From Talpa occidentalis (lineage: Eukaryota; Chordata; Mammalia; Eulipotyphla; Talpidae): DNA of 64,000 nucleotides. Positions 11,876 to 24,820 of the stretch are shown here, piece after piece. The notes under the pieces were generated by a model. The model saw nothing but the letters and a program-made list of their open reading frames with translations, ran no database searches and was not told the DNA's origin. How positions within the stretch are numbered: position 1 is the first letter of the stretch; the number at the start of each line of letters is the position of its first letter. The stretch covers positions 74,817,106 to 74,881,105 of the forward strand of contig NW_023601104.1 in the NCBI RefSeq assembly GCF_014898055.3. Reading direction: 5' to 3'. The translations under genes and the position numbers were made by a program.

Positions 11876-12164
11876 TGGAGTAAGTCATTCAGTTCTAAGA
11901 AACCATTACTTACACTTATTGTATGTATGATTTTATGCATTTGCAAAGTGTGTCTGCCCACTTTAGACCCTGTATTTTCATTCTGACCTTCTTTTGTATT
12001 TTCATGCATGACCTTCTTTTGGTGAGAATCATCCAGAGCCTATGTGCTCAACAAGGAATTCCTGGCAACAACTATTGCACCTCCAGCTAGATCGCAGCCT
12101 GGGTGTGGCACGGTACCCACTCTCTTTAACTTGATTTTCCCTACCTGTTTGAGGAGAGGAAAGG

Positions 12165-12440
12165 GTGTTTTTGTTTATTTATTCTGAAATGGAAAACATT
12201 TAAAAAATTTATACTTCTACATCATAATTCAAAGTAGGAGGAATGATCCTCTAGAGACATAGAATCGAGTCCTTTTCTGTGCATATGTGAAATATAATGT
12301 TCTGTGGCATGCTTTTTGAATAACCCATATGTCATGGATAATATTTCCATGTAAGTATAGTTGCTAATATTTTTGGTGGCAGCATAGTATTCCAAGGTAT
12401 GGATTTATAGAAATATAGTTAAGAAGATGATGAAATTTAA
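12165..12440 (-). repeat. Degraded LINE 3' fragment
   Basis: Phrases such as 'tatttccatgtaagtatag' and 'ggcagcatagtattccaag' recall the antisense 3' region of ancient mammalian L1s. It is too decayed for a family call. Confidence 0.4.
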
Positions 12441-12502
12441 ATTGTATCCCTTAAATTCTTTGCATTTTTTAAATAATTATTTGTTAAAAAAAATAAATAA
12501 CT

Positions 12503-12768
12503 CAGCCTCCTTGATGGCGCAAGGAATTGAGCACAGCACTATGAAGCTATCCACAGTCTTTACAGCATGAGTTCGATCTCCGGCCAGCCAGGTAGCTACC
12601 CACATGGCACAGCAGACCTCTCCTGTCTCACCTGCTGCTCCCCTCAGCAGCATATTTCAGTCAGTCTGTCTGTTCTGCTCCCCACTCTGTTTCTGGTGAA
12701 TCCTCACCCCCATACCTCTGGCCTGTACCCTAGTTCTTATATGCATAAATAAATAAATCTTTAAAAAG
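12503..12768 (+). mobile_element. tRNA-derived SINE, subfamily II (copy 3)
   Basis: Sense copy: 'cagcctccttgatggcgcaa' head, mutated B box 'agttcgatctcc', 'agacctctcctgtctcacct', the 'tgctcccctcagcag' block, and a tail of (AAAT)n plus 'ctttaaaaa'. It carries the subfamily II forms 'ggtgaatcctc' and 'ggcctgtaccctagttctt'. It lies in A-rich DNA, so the target duplication is unclear. Confidence 0.9.
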
Positions 12769-14589
12769 AAAAACTGTGACCCCAAACTATAGAAGTACCA
12801 ATCAGAAGCTTCACTTCTGACTTGGCCTATTAATATTTATACCATGCTTTGCTTTATCATTAACCTAACTTCGTCTACCTAGGAATCCCAAACAATATAG
12901 TAAACTTTATACAAATACTGCATAAAATTTGTTTTATATTGGTCTGGACTGAATGAATTCTTAAATATAATTATTGTTTCTTCTTATTAAAACTTTTAAT
13001 TGGACCCATTTTAATTCATCCTCTCTCTTATGATCCCAGTTTTAAAGAGGAAGATGGCTCAGAAAGCTGCTCCAGGTTACCAAATAAATCAAAGTTCAGA
13101 ACAATGAGATGCCTTTAGACCCATCCCCCAAGCTGTCCCCATGGCCACAGGCCCTCATCACATGACTTCAAAGAGTCCCAGACCCTGCCTCTGTGCCAGG
13201 AGGACTGAAGTCTCCCAGCTCTGAAGTTGCTGGACCAGGTTTTTGTTTTCATCTTATGTTTTCACTCTCTTTTCTTTTTTGCCTTTCTTCCTTTTTGGTG
13301 TCTCATTCCTTATAGAGTCCTGGCTGGCTCCCCGAGGGATGAATCTGCCTGCCTGTGTACACAGGAATTATGGGCTCATTAGGGTAGTTACCTCTAATTC
13401 ATTCTTCCTGGTTCTATTAGAAGAACTCTGCCTGAGCACTGAAGGAAACTCTTCAATGTGTGGCCTCTTGTCTTTGTGATACAAGCTTTTGTCCCATAGT
13501 AATTAGGCCGAGTTCTAGTTTACTTCTAAAACATGATTAATTCCTTGAAAGGAGGGGAAAAAGATGGAGAGTTGTTATTTAAGATGGGTACCCTGGGAGA
13601 ACAAAGCAGAGGCTTTTCACATTGTTGTGCCTCCTAATAAGGCCAAAGCCAAGGTTGCTGTGTGCCTTCCAGAGGCAGTTCCCTGCCTGATAGGAGGACA
13701 GGAAGAGCGGGTGACAGATTGAAGGTGACACTGCAAAGGCATAGGACCAGAAGTTTAGGACATTTTGAGGCCAGATCTTCTGGACTTGCCTCCTCTCCCA
13801 CCTCCGAAGGGCCTAGGGAAGAAAAGGAAACTTAGACCCCACCCTCCCCCACTCTGCTGTGTAGTTCTAATGTAAAGTTTCCCTGACCCAGAAACACTGA
13901 GAAGGGGCTGCCTTGCTTTATTCCTTCTGATTCTCCATATTGCTTGAATTGTGTATAGTGAACATGTGTTATTTATGTAATCAGAAAAACATAAAGCTGT
14001 GTTCATCATGTGGGGAGGGGAAACGAGAGAGAAAGCCAACTGTTTGCTGCGACTGGCTAGTGGTGCTATAATATAGTCAAAACAATGCTTGTGAGATAAT
14101 GATACACTAAGAGGACCCTAAAATTTCTGAGCAGGGTTATCCGTAGTATGGTGACAAGAGAGGGAAATGCTCACTTTCCACTCCTCCCCCACCCCCTTCC
14201 TTTAGGAGATCAGGGCCAGAACCTGCTGGACCCCACGGGAGGCCCTGACTAGAATTCCCAGCTTAGGAAGCATCTTATATGAGACAGTTTTCTGATCCCT
14301 TTGACAGTCAATATTCACCTGTATTCTTAGGCTCAGGGAGACTGACTCATTCTGAAGAATGTGACCTGCCTGATGACATATGTGTGTTATCCAGGGAAAT
14401 TGCCTGAAGATATGGATTTAATCAAAATATAGGATTCAATGAGAATTTCAGACTGTCACATGTTAATGGAGTGGAGAGAGATTTTCTAGGGATACCTAGT
14501 GTCTGACACACCTCAAATCAGACTCTATAAGTGGTTGCCTGCTGGGTTCACTTATTCGCAGTCACGGATGGCCAGACATTCTCCTCTAT
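12769..14589. other. Unassigned non-coding stretch
   Basis: No repeat I can name and no coding signal. Around 13500-13640 the sequence looks unique and balanced in composition ('aaacatgattaattcc'). I cannot judge its conservation from one genome. Confidence 0.45.
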
Positions 14590-14755
14590 CAATGAGTAAG
14601 CTTGCTTGACCTGTCCCTCAGTTTCTTCCTTGATTGATTGGGACTAATAATAATATATATCTTATAAATTTGTCATGAGGATTACATGTCTTAGAATAGT
14701 GCCTGGCATATAGCAAGAACTTAATTAATAAATGTTAGTTGTTATCACTATTAGC
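14590..14755 (+). repeat. MIR relic
   Basis: The sense MIR core is visible: 'ccctcagtttcttccttg', 'gactaataataatatat', 'catgaggattacatg', 'gtgcctggcatatagcaaga', 'aataaatgttag'. Confidence 0.8.
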
Positions 14756-16330
14756 CCAGATCCACTCAAAGTTCTAATGTTTGAAGTAGGCTCCAAATGG
14801 AAATCTGATGTGTTCCCAAAGAGATAGGATAGATTTTAAAGACCTTACAAATTCAAAACAGTAGCTATCAAGTTCTTCATATCAGAGTCTTTCTAACATT
14901 CTTCTGCAGATGCCCAGTATATAAACAATTTCTATGGGTTAAAGATACCTTAATTCTCTAATTATACTTGATAGGTGAGTCACTGTATGCTTATACGTAC
15001 AGTAAATTTAGACACAATCACATTAAAAATATTAAAAATACAGAAGACTTAACTGGCAGGTCCCTGGTAATGGCCTGACAACACTGAGGAGAGTAAGCAT
15101 ATACAGTTGAGCTCCCCTCCATCTTACTGAGCTTGTTGCAAAGACTAGTTCAGACTAGATTTAGTTTCAGACCTAAAGGAAAGGATGGGAAGGGTCCTCT
15201 ATTGTCTCTTTGCTACACCCTCAGACTCATCTGAAATCCTGTCTTGTTTTTCCTGCTCGTCCTTTGCCCTTTTTTCCACTGGGAGAGGACTTTAGGGAAA
15301 TAGTAAGAATGCTGCGGTAACAGAGGGAATTAATTTGACTGTGTTCTGAAGAAAGGGTGTGTTGATTTCCCACTCGCCATAGTTTCTCCACCCATCAGAG
15401 CAGGGCCAGGGATGTGGCACGTTACACAAACCAGTCCCACTTGACCAGCTGTTTTTGGATATGTCCAGCCCAGAGTTCAGCCTCTTTACATAGAAACATG
15501 TTGCCTTCCTTGAATTGATTCCTGTGAGACTAAAGAACCCCCCCTGTGACCCACACATGATGTAACAGGGATGTGTGCTTCAGAATTCAGGACACACCCT
15601 TTGAGTTCCTGGCATCCTCTTACCATAATAGTCACATAGCCACAGCCTTTCTTCTGTGACCCTTGCAGGCCAGAGCTGCTTTGCCTTGGCTCTATTTCCT
15701 AGCGGACCTGGGCAGGAAGGTCCAGCTTTGCTTCTGTGGAGCTGTGAGCAGTGCTGGGATGTCAGGCCCACCTAGCTGGGTGTTCAGAGATCTTCGCTTT
15801 GACATTGGGACAGAACTCCAGTGCGTCTTGTCTTTTTAGGTCATTTTTGTATTCCTGATTAGGGTAGAGAAAGGGAATGTGTCTGTCACTTTAAATTGTC
15901 TGTGATAGTATTCAGTTGTTTTAATTGGAACTAAATGAAACTTCCAAATTGAGATGACCACAAAACCAGCATATACTTGTTCATGTTTATTTGAAAGTTA
16001 AAATCAATGGTACTTACATAATTTTTTGTTTAAAAGAATGTTTAAAATTAAGTTCAAATGTAGAATTTGATGGCCATGAACTTACTAGTGATACAACCAA
16101 TTCTGCACCCAATGGTAATATTACAAATGGTAACATTAACAATTTCAGTAATGGATAGAAATCACATCTGAAACCTGAATGAGCAGTACTAAGTCTGTAT
16201 TAAAATCTCACAGAAGCCTCACACACCAGATACTCTCACTTTGGCAGCAAGGAAAGGTAGTTATATCATTGAACTAGGGCTCTAGACTAATTAAGTTAGG
16301 GAGAGCTACCAACTTTCCTGCATTTTTACC
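14756..16330. other. Unassigned stretch with one possible coding fossil
   Basis: No repeat family is recognised. A plus-strand frame without a start codon stays open from 15958 to a TAG at 16156-16158, 66 codons in AT-rich DNA. Its last ~31 codons are rich in Asn, Gly and Thr, with an internal near-duplication of 'aatggtaa.att'. It may be chance or a remnant of a gene's 3' end. I cannot identify it. Confidence 0.35.
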
Positions 16331-16336
16331 TCCTAC

Positions 16337-16418
16337 AAAGAAAAGAAAAACTAACATTAACATTAAGAAGAAAAGAAAAACTAACAAACTAACATTAATC
16401 AAAGAAAAACTAACATTT
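16337..16418. repeat. A-rich tandem repeat, period about 30
   Basis: Three imperfect units share 'aaagaaaaactaaca'. The second unit carries an extra 'aact' insertion. Confidence 0.8.
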
Positions 16419-16580
16419 CCTAGGTTCTTATGATGTGCCACATTTTTCATTAATTTCATTCATCTCATGAATCCTCACAATAAGTTTATGATGTGGAAAA
16501 TAAGGCTTCAGGGAGATTAATGTGTCCAAGATCATGTAGCCAAGACTTGAACTGACTACATTCCAAGTGTCTTACATTTT
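16415..16580 (-). repeat. MIR relic, antisense
   Basis: Reversed MIR core: 'ttaatttcattcatctcatg', 'gaatcctcacaataagttta', 'ccaagatcatgtagccaag'. Confidence 0.75.
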
Positions 16581-16911
16581 ATAATAAGGATGACCATCCT
16601 TGGCCCCAAGCTCTCCTTTCTTAGCCCCCTATAAAATGATTTAAAGATAGAATACTACCCTTGAGAGGAGGTGTTTGGTATATACAGCACTCATATGTAT
16701 AATGTCTGTGTGTCTATCTGTCTAACTACCCTCAAAGCTAGTGTTACGATAATATCACTAAATCACTACCTGATTAGAGTTAGAGGAACTAAAATTCACA
16801 AAAAGGGACTCTTTTATGTGAAGGTCCAACCTCTTTTGTGTATTTTTACTCATTTTCTCACAATCCTCCTGAAATTATTTAAGCTTAATAATATTATTAA
16901 AAATTAGCCCA

Positions 16912-17168
16912 GGGCCTCCCCGGTGGCACAGGTGGTTGAGCGACACACTGTGAAGCTGTCTGCAGCCTCTGCAGCGCAGGTTCGATCCCGGCAGGGCAAG
17001 AATCCCACATGGCGACGCAGACCTCTCCTGTCTCGCCTGCTGCTCCCCTCAGCAGTGTATTTTGTAGTCTGCCTGTTATGTTCCCCACTCTGTCTCTGGT
17101 GAATCCTCTCACCCTCCCGGCATCTGGCCTGTACCCCAGTTCTTGTATAAATAAATAAGTAAATAAAT
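16912..17168 (+). mobile_element. tRNA-derived SINE, subfamily II (copy 4)
   Basis: Begins 'gggcctccccggtggcacag', has an intact B box 'ggttcgatcccgg' and the subfamily II tail 'ggtgaatcctctcaccctcc'. The tail is (AAAT)n. A short imperfect target duplication 'aattagccc' flanks it (around 16902-16910 and 17169-17177). Confidence 0.93.
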
Positions 17169-17214
17169 AATTAGCCCCAAAGGAGAAAGAGATCGCAAAT
17201 CTCTGAGATATCAA

Positions 17215-19870
17215 CAGATTTCAACAAAAAATTGGAAAACATGAAGTGATAGATGATTGACAAGACATAACAGAAGTAACTGTCTTTAGAGTGGTGTAAC
17301 AGAACATTTGAAAGATTTCCTTAGGACTTAGAACTACCAGCAGGCACAGAAGGCAGAGAAGATTAAAATAGCAGATTGGCTGAAAATTGCATTATAAATC
17401 TATGGAGTTTTTGGATCCCCTTTCTTACCAAGGATAGCCAGGTGACAAATCTCCAAAGCAGGGTGAAGGTCAAAACTTATCTTTGGAAAAAATGAGAAAG
17501 TTCACACGTGGGACTCCAAACACAACAAAGGGTAAGAGGAAGCATTTAGCCAAAACCAGGAATTGCCAAATGGTGAATTGGAAGCTCCTTTCTCTGTCCT
17601 GCTTTTAGAATGTGAGAACTAGTCAAGAGATTGGAGAGGTCTTTTCTGTAAATACCAATTTACCTCTGGGAAGGTATATCCATGTATTGATATTAATCAC
17701 TCTTTAGTGGATCCCATCAGTTGACATGTTGAGTCACAGGTGGAACAAAGTTTTTCCTGGACATATGTGTAGTCTTCTAGATTCCCTGGAATATGCAGGG
17801 ACTTTGCAAAGCTCCCTGAAGACATCTCATTCTTCAATTTTTCCTTTTTATTGTTTTCTTGGACCACTTTTTAGTCCTGCCTGGTAATGGGGCCTTACAA
17901 TAAGGTAAAAATAACAAAGATGGATATTGAATTGAGATGTTTTAAAATATGACTTGGGAAAAAACTGACAGAATGGTAAAAGTCTGCAAAAATCTGCACC
18001 TCCACAAAAACAGTAAGAACAGTAAAAACACTAACAAAAACTACCCAAATTAACCTTTTCAAACACTGGAAATTAGGTAAAGGCTTGCAACAATCTGAGT
18101 AGTGTTAACTCAAGAAAAATAGGTGGACCTCAAAAAAAAACAACAAGATTTGTGGCATTTCAACTTTCCTTAGTCACATCCCCCTCTTCTCAGCTCTTTG
18201 GTAATTTTGAAGGCCAGCCGTCTTGCAACTATAATATATAAGCCAGCGGTCTAGCAGCCCCTGGAGGAGATAGAACTCATTTGGAATTCCCCAAAAGCCA
18301 CATCCAAGAAAACTGTCACTATTTAACCCATCGAAAACTCACTAAATGTTCCATTTTCAGGGCATATCTTTAGTCGACATGACTCAAAACTTGGTCTGAA
18401 TGAACAGGCCTATCCACAGGGCATTTGTCAAAAATATTCAGTGTCAACTGCTTATCATCATCGTTGCCTAGTGTGCCATTTCCAGGTAGGACAGCAAAAC
18501 TATCCTTCAAAAATTAAGAGAAATCAAGATATTCTCAGAGATACAAAATCTGAGCATTTGTCACTGTACCCTTGCCATATAAGAAAATACTAAAGAAAGT
18601 CCTTCGGATTGAATTGAAAAGACACTAGAGAATAACTTGAAATCACATGAATAAATAAAGAGCACTGGTATAAGACAAATGCATAGGTAAATATGAAATA
18701 CAGTATGAATGTATTATTTTTATAATTCATTCTATCTGAGTTGAAAGATAACTGCAAAAGCAATCATTATAAAACTAGGGCGGTAGATTTATGACAGACA
18801 AAGATGTAATTTGTATGAAAATAGGAAAACCAAACATGGAAGGAAAAAGCAAAGTTTTTGTAAGAATTGAAATTAAGGTAGTATCTCTATGAACTACATT
18901 GTTTTAAGTCAAAACATTAATAGCAACCCCCAAGGCAACCTCTGTGAAATAACTAAAAAATGTATATTAAAATAAACAAGAATATTAGAATGATATACTA
19001 GAAAAATATATAACACAGAAGTCAGTAATGGAAAAATGGAGGGGAAAGGCCACAGAAAAACAATAGCAAAATGGCAAACAAATCCACTTTTATCAATAAT
19101 TACTTAAAACTGAATGAACCTGGCCTCCCCTGGTGGCGCAGGTTGTTGAGCGCAGCGCTGTGCAACTGTCCGAAGCCTCTACAGCGCCGGTTCGATGCCG
19201 GTTGGCTAGGGTCCCACATGGCCTGGCAGACCTCTCCTGTCGCGCCCGCTGCTCCCCTCAGCAGTGTATTTCGTCAGTCTGCCTGTTCTGTTCCCTGCTC
19301 TGTCTCTGGTGAATCCTCTCACCCTCCCGCGCCTCTGGCCTGTACCCTGGTTCTTGTGTAAATAAATAAATCTTTAAAAAAAACAAACAAAAAAATTGAA
19401 TGAACCAAATACTCTAATCAAAAAACAGAGATTGAAGGAATGGGTAAAAAAATAAAACATAACAAGGAAAAGCCCATGATCCAACCATGTGCAAATCTAA
19501 AACAGACACACTTTAACAATCAAAGACACAAAAAATTTGAAAGTAGAAGGACCAAAAATATACTTTAAAAGATTTAAGCCTTGCAAATTTCTCCAATCAC
19601 AATGGAATAAAATTAGTAATCAATAGTAGAAGAAAATTTTGGGAATTCTGAAATGTATGAAAATTACACACACACAAACACACTCACTCCTAAATAAGTA
19701 ATAGGTCAAAGAATAAATCACAAGGGAAATTATAAAATGTTTTGAGAAAATGAGAACAAAAATACAACATAACAAAACTTATATGATGCAACTAAAGCAA
19801 TACATAGAGGGAAATTTGTAGTTTAAATGCCTTTATTCAAAAATTTTTATTGCATGTAAATTATACTTTA
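17215..19870 (+). mobile_element. Decayed ancient L1 (L1M-like), carrying a nested SINE
   Basis: From about 18560 the order follows the remembered ancient mammalian L1 sequence around the start of ORF2: 'aagaaagtccttcggattg', 'aagagcactggtataagac', 'acagaagtcagtaatgg', 'tagcaaaatggca', 'tttatcaataattacttaaa'. After the nested SINE (19121-19390) come ORF2 blocks: 'atggaataaaattagtaatc', 'aggtcaaagaataaatcac', 'aacaaaacttatatgatg', 'agagggaaatttgtag'. Part of the endonuclease region is missing between these blocks. Many stops and frameshifts rule out function. The boundary before ~18500 is uncertain. Confidence 0.7.
19121..19390 (+). mobile_element. tRNA-derived SINE, subfamily II (copy 5), nested in L1
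   Basis: Sense copy: 'ggcctcccctggtggcgcag' head, B box 'ggttcgatgccgg', 'ctcccgcgcctctggcctg', and an (AAAT)n tail ending in A-rich DNA. The target duplication is 'aaactgaatgaacc' versus 'aaattgaatgaacc' (ending at 19120 and at 19406). It interrupts ancient L1 ORF2 sequence, so it is younger than that element. Confidence 0.95.
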
Positions 19871-20049
19871 ATAAAACTGATATTTAATATAAAAAGAATT
19901 AATGACCCAAATTCTTTGGGTATATGAATTTGTGTACTGCCATATATATGTAATCACTTAACTTTCTCTGATTTTAGTATATTTTGGGAAAGAGCAATAG
20001 TCCTTTCAAATCATACATAAAATTCATTGGAAAAAAAACCTGTTTTTAA

Positions 20050-20310
20050 AAATATATGAGCAAATATTAAGCCTTTATGTAACTTTATCAGTGATAAAGT
20101 ATTTAGAGGAATGTACACAGATGTTTGCAGTTTACTTTGAAATACAACTATAACAAAAATAAGATAGGTTGGTGGATAGAGAAGTAAATGATAAAAACAG
20201 GGATAATAAAATGTTAATGGTAAGCCTAATTGATAGGTTTATGGAAATTCACTATAAAATTCTTTCAACTTTGCTGTATGATTGAAAATGTTCATAATAA
20301 AATGGAGGGA
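20050..20310 (+). mobile_element. Ancient L1 3' UTR end
   Basis: The end 'tgctgtatgattgaaaatgt' followed by 'tcataataaaatgg' matches the usual L1M 3' terminus, which ends in a run resembling 'gaaattttccataataaaa'. It has the same orientation as the L1 at 17.2-19.9 kb and may be its 3' end after an internal deletion. Confidence 0.5.
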
Positions 20311-23229
20311 AATAAGATCAAAATGCCACTCTGATCCTGAACTATTACTGTCCCTATAATTTGCTAATATCCTACTAAGCTGAAGAAATTAATGTTTTCT
20401 TTAAAAAGCAAGCTCTTTTAGTTTTTATACTTTGAAAAACCGATGTATTGTAGGTAAACATTTTAAAACAATCTCCAGAAAGATGTTTAAAAGAGCATAG
20501 TGATACTTTGTGGAGAAATAAGATCTCATAACCTAAGGGCCAAACTTTCTAGGACAATCTTCCCAGGTTCTAGAACTATATTTCATTAGGAATTCAGATG
20601 AGCCCAATCTCTGCCCCCAATTTCTGTAGGAAAAACTTGTGAAGTAAGTCACATGTTGATAGATGAATAAGCTCATGCTTATTCAAATACAGTTCATTTT
20701 TCCACACTCTCATTTCCCCACACTTTATTACTTCTACAGATCTTACTCCCCTATTTCTGAGAAGGTAGTTTAGATACCGTTAAAGCCATTCTCTACTCAT
20801 CTCTTACAATCTTGCAAATCTGTTGGTACTGAGGTTTCAGTGTTGCATGGGGAGTGATTTTCCAAGTGATAAAGCAGATTCTAATCAGTATAAGATCCAG
20901 ATAGGGAGTGGAAATTGGACATCTGCCACCTTTCCCTCAAGCTCTCAACATAATGACTAGGGAATTCCTTTGAGGATCACTGGGTATACTTCAAGACCCC
21001 TGATCCTGTGGCCTCTGTCCAGCCACAGAAATCTTCCTGTCTGGAGCATTTCCGGCCCTTCTGTCCCTTGGCTTTGAGAGCACAGCTCAACCTGGGGAAG
21101 AGATAGACTTGAGGTTATCAAAAGTCCATTGAATTATTTGATGCAAGACTGACTGGCTTGTTTGCCTCCCTGGCTCTCTTCCTGGGCTTCAAAGCAGCTG
21201 AGAAAACAACTTTTTCTAAGTCTTGGACAAGGAGGAAAATCCCTGGCATGAAGGATTTCTGTCACAGACACTTGGCACAACTAGAGGAAAGGTTTGTTTA
21301 ACTTAGCAATGGGTTTTATTAGCCCAGGAATCCAGTTGAAGTGAGATAATAGGGTCTCTGTTGAAGGACATTTTAGAGTCAGTGGGTTTTCTCTTTTGCT
21401 TCTCTACAGGACCCCTGCATATAGACAAAAAGATTAGATGCCTTCAACAAGGACATCTCTGCTGAATTCACTTACAACCACATACTCATGTTGCTCGAGG
21501 GAAACTGAGACAGGCTTTAAAAATTAGCAAGACAGGAACTTACGAATGGATGAAAAGTCATATTTCTATCACCTCAACTACTATCTACCTCAACTGCTTC
21601 AACTGAGCTATCTACCTCAACTGCTTCTTACCCCAGTTTTCTAGACTGAACATATTACATTATCTTTGGGCCCTGCAGAGAGCAGGGGCAGAAAGAAAGC
21701 CAGATCTACCACCTGCTCTTATATGAAGAGATTCTTCTGCTTATACTTTCTCTCTGCCAGTCCATTTTACTTTGCCCTTCACTCCAACCAGTATGAGATT
21801 TGGAGTAGTGGGTGGGTAGGGGAAGGAAATAGAAGAGAGAAAGGATTTGTTACCAATATTAAAGTAAGCCTGCCTGGCACAAGAATTGAAGAAGAATAAG
21901 TGGAAGAACCAGTGCCAGCTTACCCTCATGTCTGCTTTCCTGGACCACAAAAGCAAAACTCACTTTTTCCTAAAGTTGGGATTCTACTGCTAGAACTCAT
22001 GTAACCTGCCAGGACCAACTTCTTGGTTAGCCTGTAAAAGCAGCCTCCTGGATAGCCTGTACCCAAGGTACCTGACAGCTGGGCACTCCCTGTCCCACAC
22101 TGGCCTTCCTGGTCACTTGTGGAGGAGAAGGGCTGAACTGGGTTGCATCAGATGGGGGTCACATTTATACTTTAAAAGGAGGATGCAAGCACATTCCCTA
22201 GAAGGTGTCACCACCCTGGAGGAGGCCTGAGGTTCCAATGTCCAGCACTTACTGTTCTGTGGCTCCTTTTCCACTTTCTGAGCCTCTTGGAAGTAGGAGC
22301 AGGCCAGGAAAAACATATGATGCTATAGCAAGTTGAAACCAGAGACTTGACTTTGGGCCTCCCCAAGCTGAGAATCCTGGCAATGATTGACTGTCCAGCT
22401 TTCTCTTTCCTATGGCTTCTCAATCCCCCAATTTTGGGGAAGGGGTGCCAGGTAGATCCTCAAGATAGGTATGAGTCAGAGCTTCTGAGGGTCACGAGTT
22501 TGTGCACTTACTCATTTTTGCACTAAATTTCTTTTGTGTATTCAGCATCATACTGGTTTGGTAGGACCAGAAGAAGTAGTAGTAATGATGATCTCTGCCT
22601 TCACGTGGTAGTATGTAAATCCAGGTAACATTACCTATAAAATAGTGAAGAAAGGTGAAGGAATTTGAAAGAGACATCAGGCTAGAGAAATTAGCAAATA
22701 ACATAAGCTTTCTGGAAGAGATGGCATTTGTATGGGGTTGAAAGAATAGGCAGGATCTGGACATTCAGAGATGCAGGGCAGAAGGAAGACTGCTAGTATG
22801 GAAGCTTGTGAGCAGCTGAGGCAGCCTGCATGCATGCCCTATCCAATTCCCTTCTTTGTCCTAAATCATGCAATATCACCACCACAGGGGGTGAAGAGGG
22901 GAGAGGCAAATGTCTGTATTTGCTGTTACATGCTTTGTCTCATAAAATGTATCATCCCAGGGAAGTGGATTGACCTGTGTGGGACATATTGGGGCTACCA
23001 TGACGGTAATTAAAAGGTTGAACTATAGGACTAAGTGAAATGGGTTGGAATCCTGGCTTTAGCACTTTCAAGCTACCTATCTCAAAGAGTTGCCCCTCAT
23101 CATCATTGCTATGGGAATTTTGGAAGAAGCCCCTACCCGTTTCCACCATTTTAGATTCATTACTCTCCTTTGGAAATCTTACATTAAAATACAAATACCA
23201 TAAAGGATAACTCTAGGCGGTTTCAAACA
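20311..23229. other. Unassigned stretch with one short tandem duplication
   Basis: A perfect 20-bp unit, 'ctatctacctcaactgcttc', occurs at 21581-21600 and 21608-21627 (period 27). Around 22640-22760 there may be an ancient LINE fragment ('ctttctggaagagatggcat'). I see no coding evidence. Confidence 0.5.
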
Positions 23230-23395
23230 GCTATGCCTTCAGAGCTAAAGATTTCTTATATGGTTTGTGTTCTGCCACCAGAATGTCAGCTCCATGAGAG
23301 CAAGAACCTCATCTGTGTTGCCCCCTACTGTATCTCCTGTATCTAAAACAGTGCTTGGCACAAAGGAAAGTTCCCAGTAAATATTTGTGAAGGGA
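23230..23395 (+). repeat. L2 3' end relic
   Basis: Typical L2 3' order: 'atgtcagctccatgagagca', 'acagtgcttggcacaaag', 'cagtaaatatttgtgaa'. Confidence 0.8.
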
Positions 23396-24579
23396 GGAGA
23401 AAGTATATTCATTAGGGTATAGTTAATGGTATGAAAGAAACACTCAAGAAAAAAACCAATCTGGCTAGTTCTAGTTCATAAGGCCACACACCAGCCTTGT
23501 GGAGTTCTAGGCTTTCTGAGATATATGTGTCTGCCTTCATTCTTGCCCAACTACAGATTTCCACGAACCCCCCTAGGGTTCCAAAACCAACTACACTCAT
23601 TGCACACAGGGTTGAATGTGGTAATAATTTTTCACTAGGAGCCTGGAGTTTTATTATACAGCCAGGTCCCTCCTGCAGAGCATATGTATTGAAGAAGAAA
23701 GGACAGTTGAAAACAGCTCAAGTCACATGATGATTAGAACACCCCAAATCTATAGAACGACTGAACCTCTGAAATAGAACAACCTAAATTATCCGCTAGG
23801 GAGGCTTGTTTATTTTAGAAGAGGATGATTTGTGGTTTGAAAGGCAGAAAGGTACAAGGACTTAAGGTATAGATTCAAGTCTACAAAGAAGAAGAGTCTC
23901 GATCTATTCACATAGCAAGCATCTGTTTGCTTGTTGTTTTTCTGAAATCTATAGGCTAGGCAGCTAATTTACATGAGCCCTCTCTGGTAGGTAACACTGT
24001 AGAATTCCCAGCTCAGAAAACTCAATTGAAAGGCAATAAGTACCTTCACCCCAGCCTTTTACCATCGTGTTTGTGTTGTAGTGTTTGTGCTCATGGGTTA
24101 CTTTGGGTGTCTAACCATCTAGATGGAGCTCCTCCAGTTATCGTCCTGTATGTCAGTTTCCTGTTTGAAATCTGAGCTCCAGTCCAACCTTGGTTTGCTG
24201 AGTGAGAAGGAAAGCAGAACCGTCATTCCCTTGTTCCAGATACTTTGTCTCCATTGACATAATCTAAGACCATACTAGATTTGAATCACATCTCACAATT
24301 GAACTGTAGTGAAACTAATACTTTTAATCCACTTTATGAATGCTAAGTCACATCTCCCCCATTCTGTAATGGTTGGCCCACTGTTCTCAAGAACAAGGCC
24401 TTGTATGTGTGTGTGTCAATAAAATTGCATCCTAAAGTATTTGCAGAATTTGTCCCAATACTCTAAACCAAAGTGAGATTTGTTTCCATATTATGATTAT
24501 CTTATCTAATATATTAACTCTTTCGCTACTTTGTCTTCTATTACCATATTCAGCATCCCTTCAGTGGGTTTAGGTACAT
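23396..24579. other. Unassigned non-coding stretch
   Basis: I see nothing I can name. A small (TG)n tract lies near 24402-24416. Confidence 0.45.
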
Positions 24580-24820
24580 GATCGACAGGTCTAGATGTCA
24601 CCTGTTCAGTGAGGTCTTCTCTACTAATCTACTAATCCACATCTTCTGATCTACTACGTCCTATACTCTCCCTGCTTTTTTTTTTTCTTTAAAGAACACA
24701 TAATCATGTAACATACCATATATTATACTTTATTTTGTTTATCTTTCTGCCTCCCGTAGAGCATAAACTCTACTGGGGCAGTAATTTTGGCAGTTCCTTT
24801 TCCTGATGAATCCCACATTT
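24580..24820 (+). repeat. L2 relic
   Basis: It shows decayed L2 3' blocks: 'agatgtcacctgttcagtga', 'ggtcttctctac', 'tatactctccctgc', 'gtttatctttctgcctccc', 'gtagagcataaactctactg'. Confidence 0.6.
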
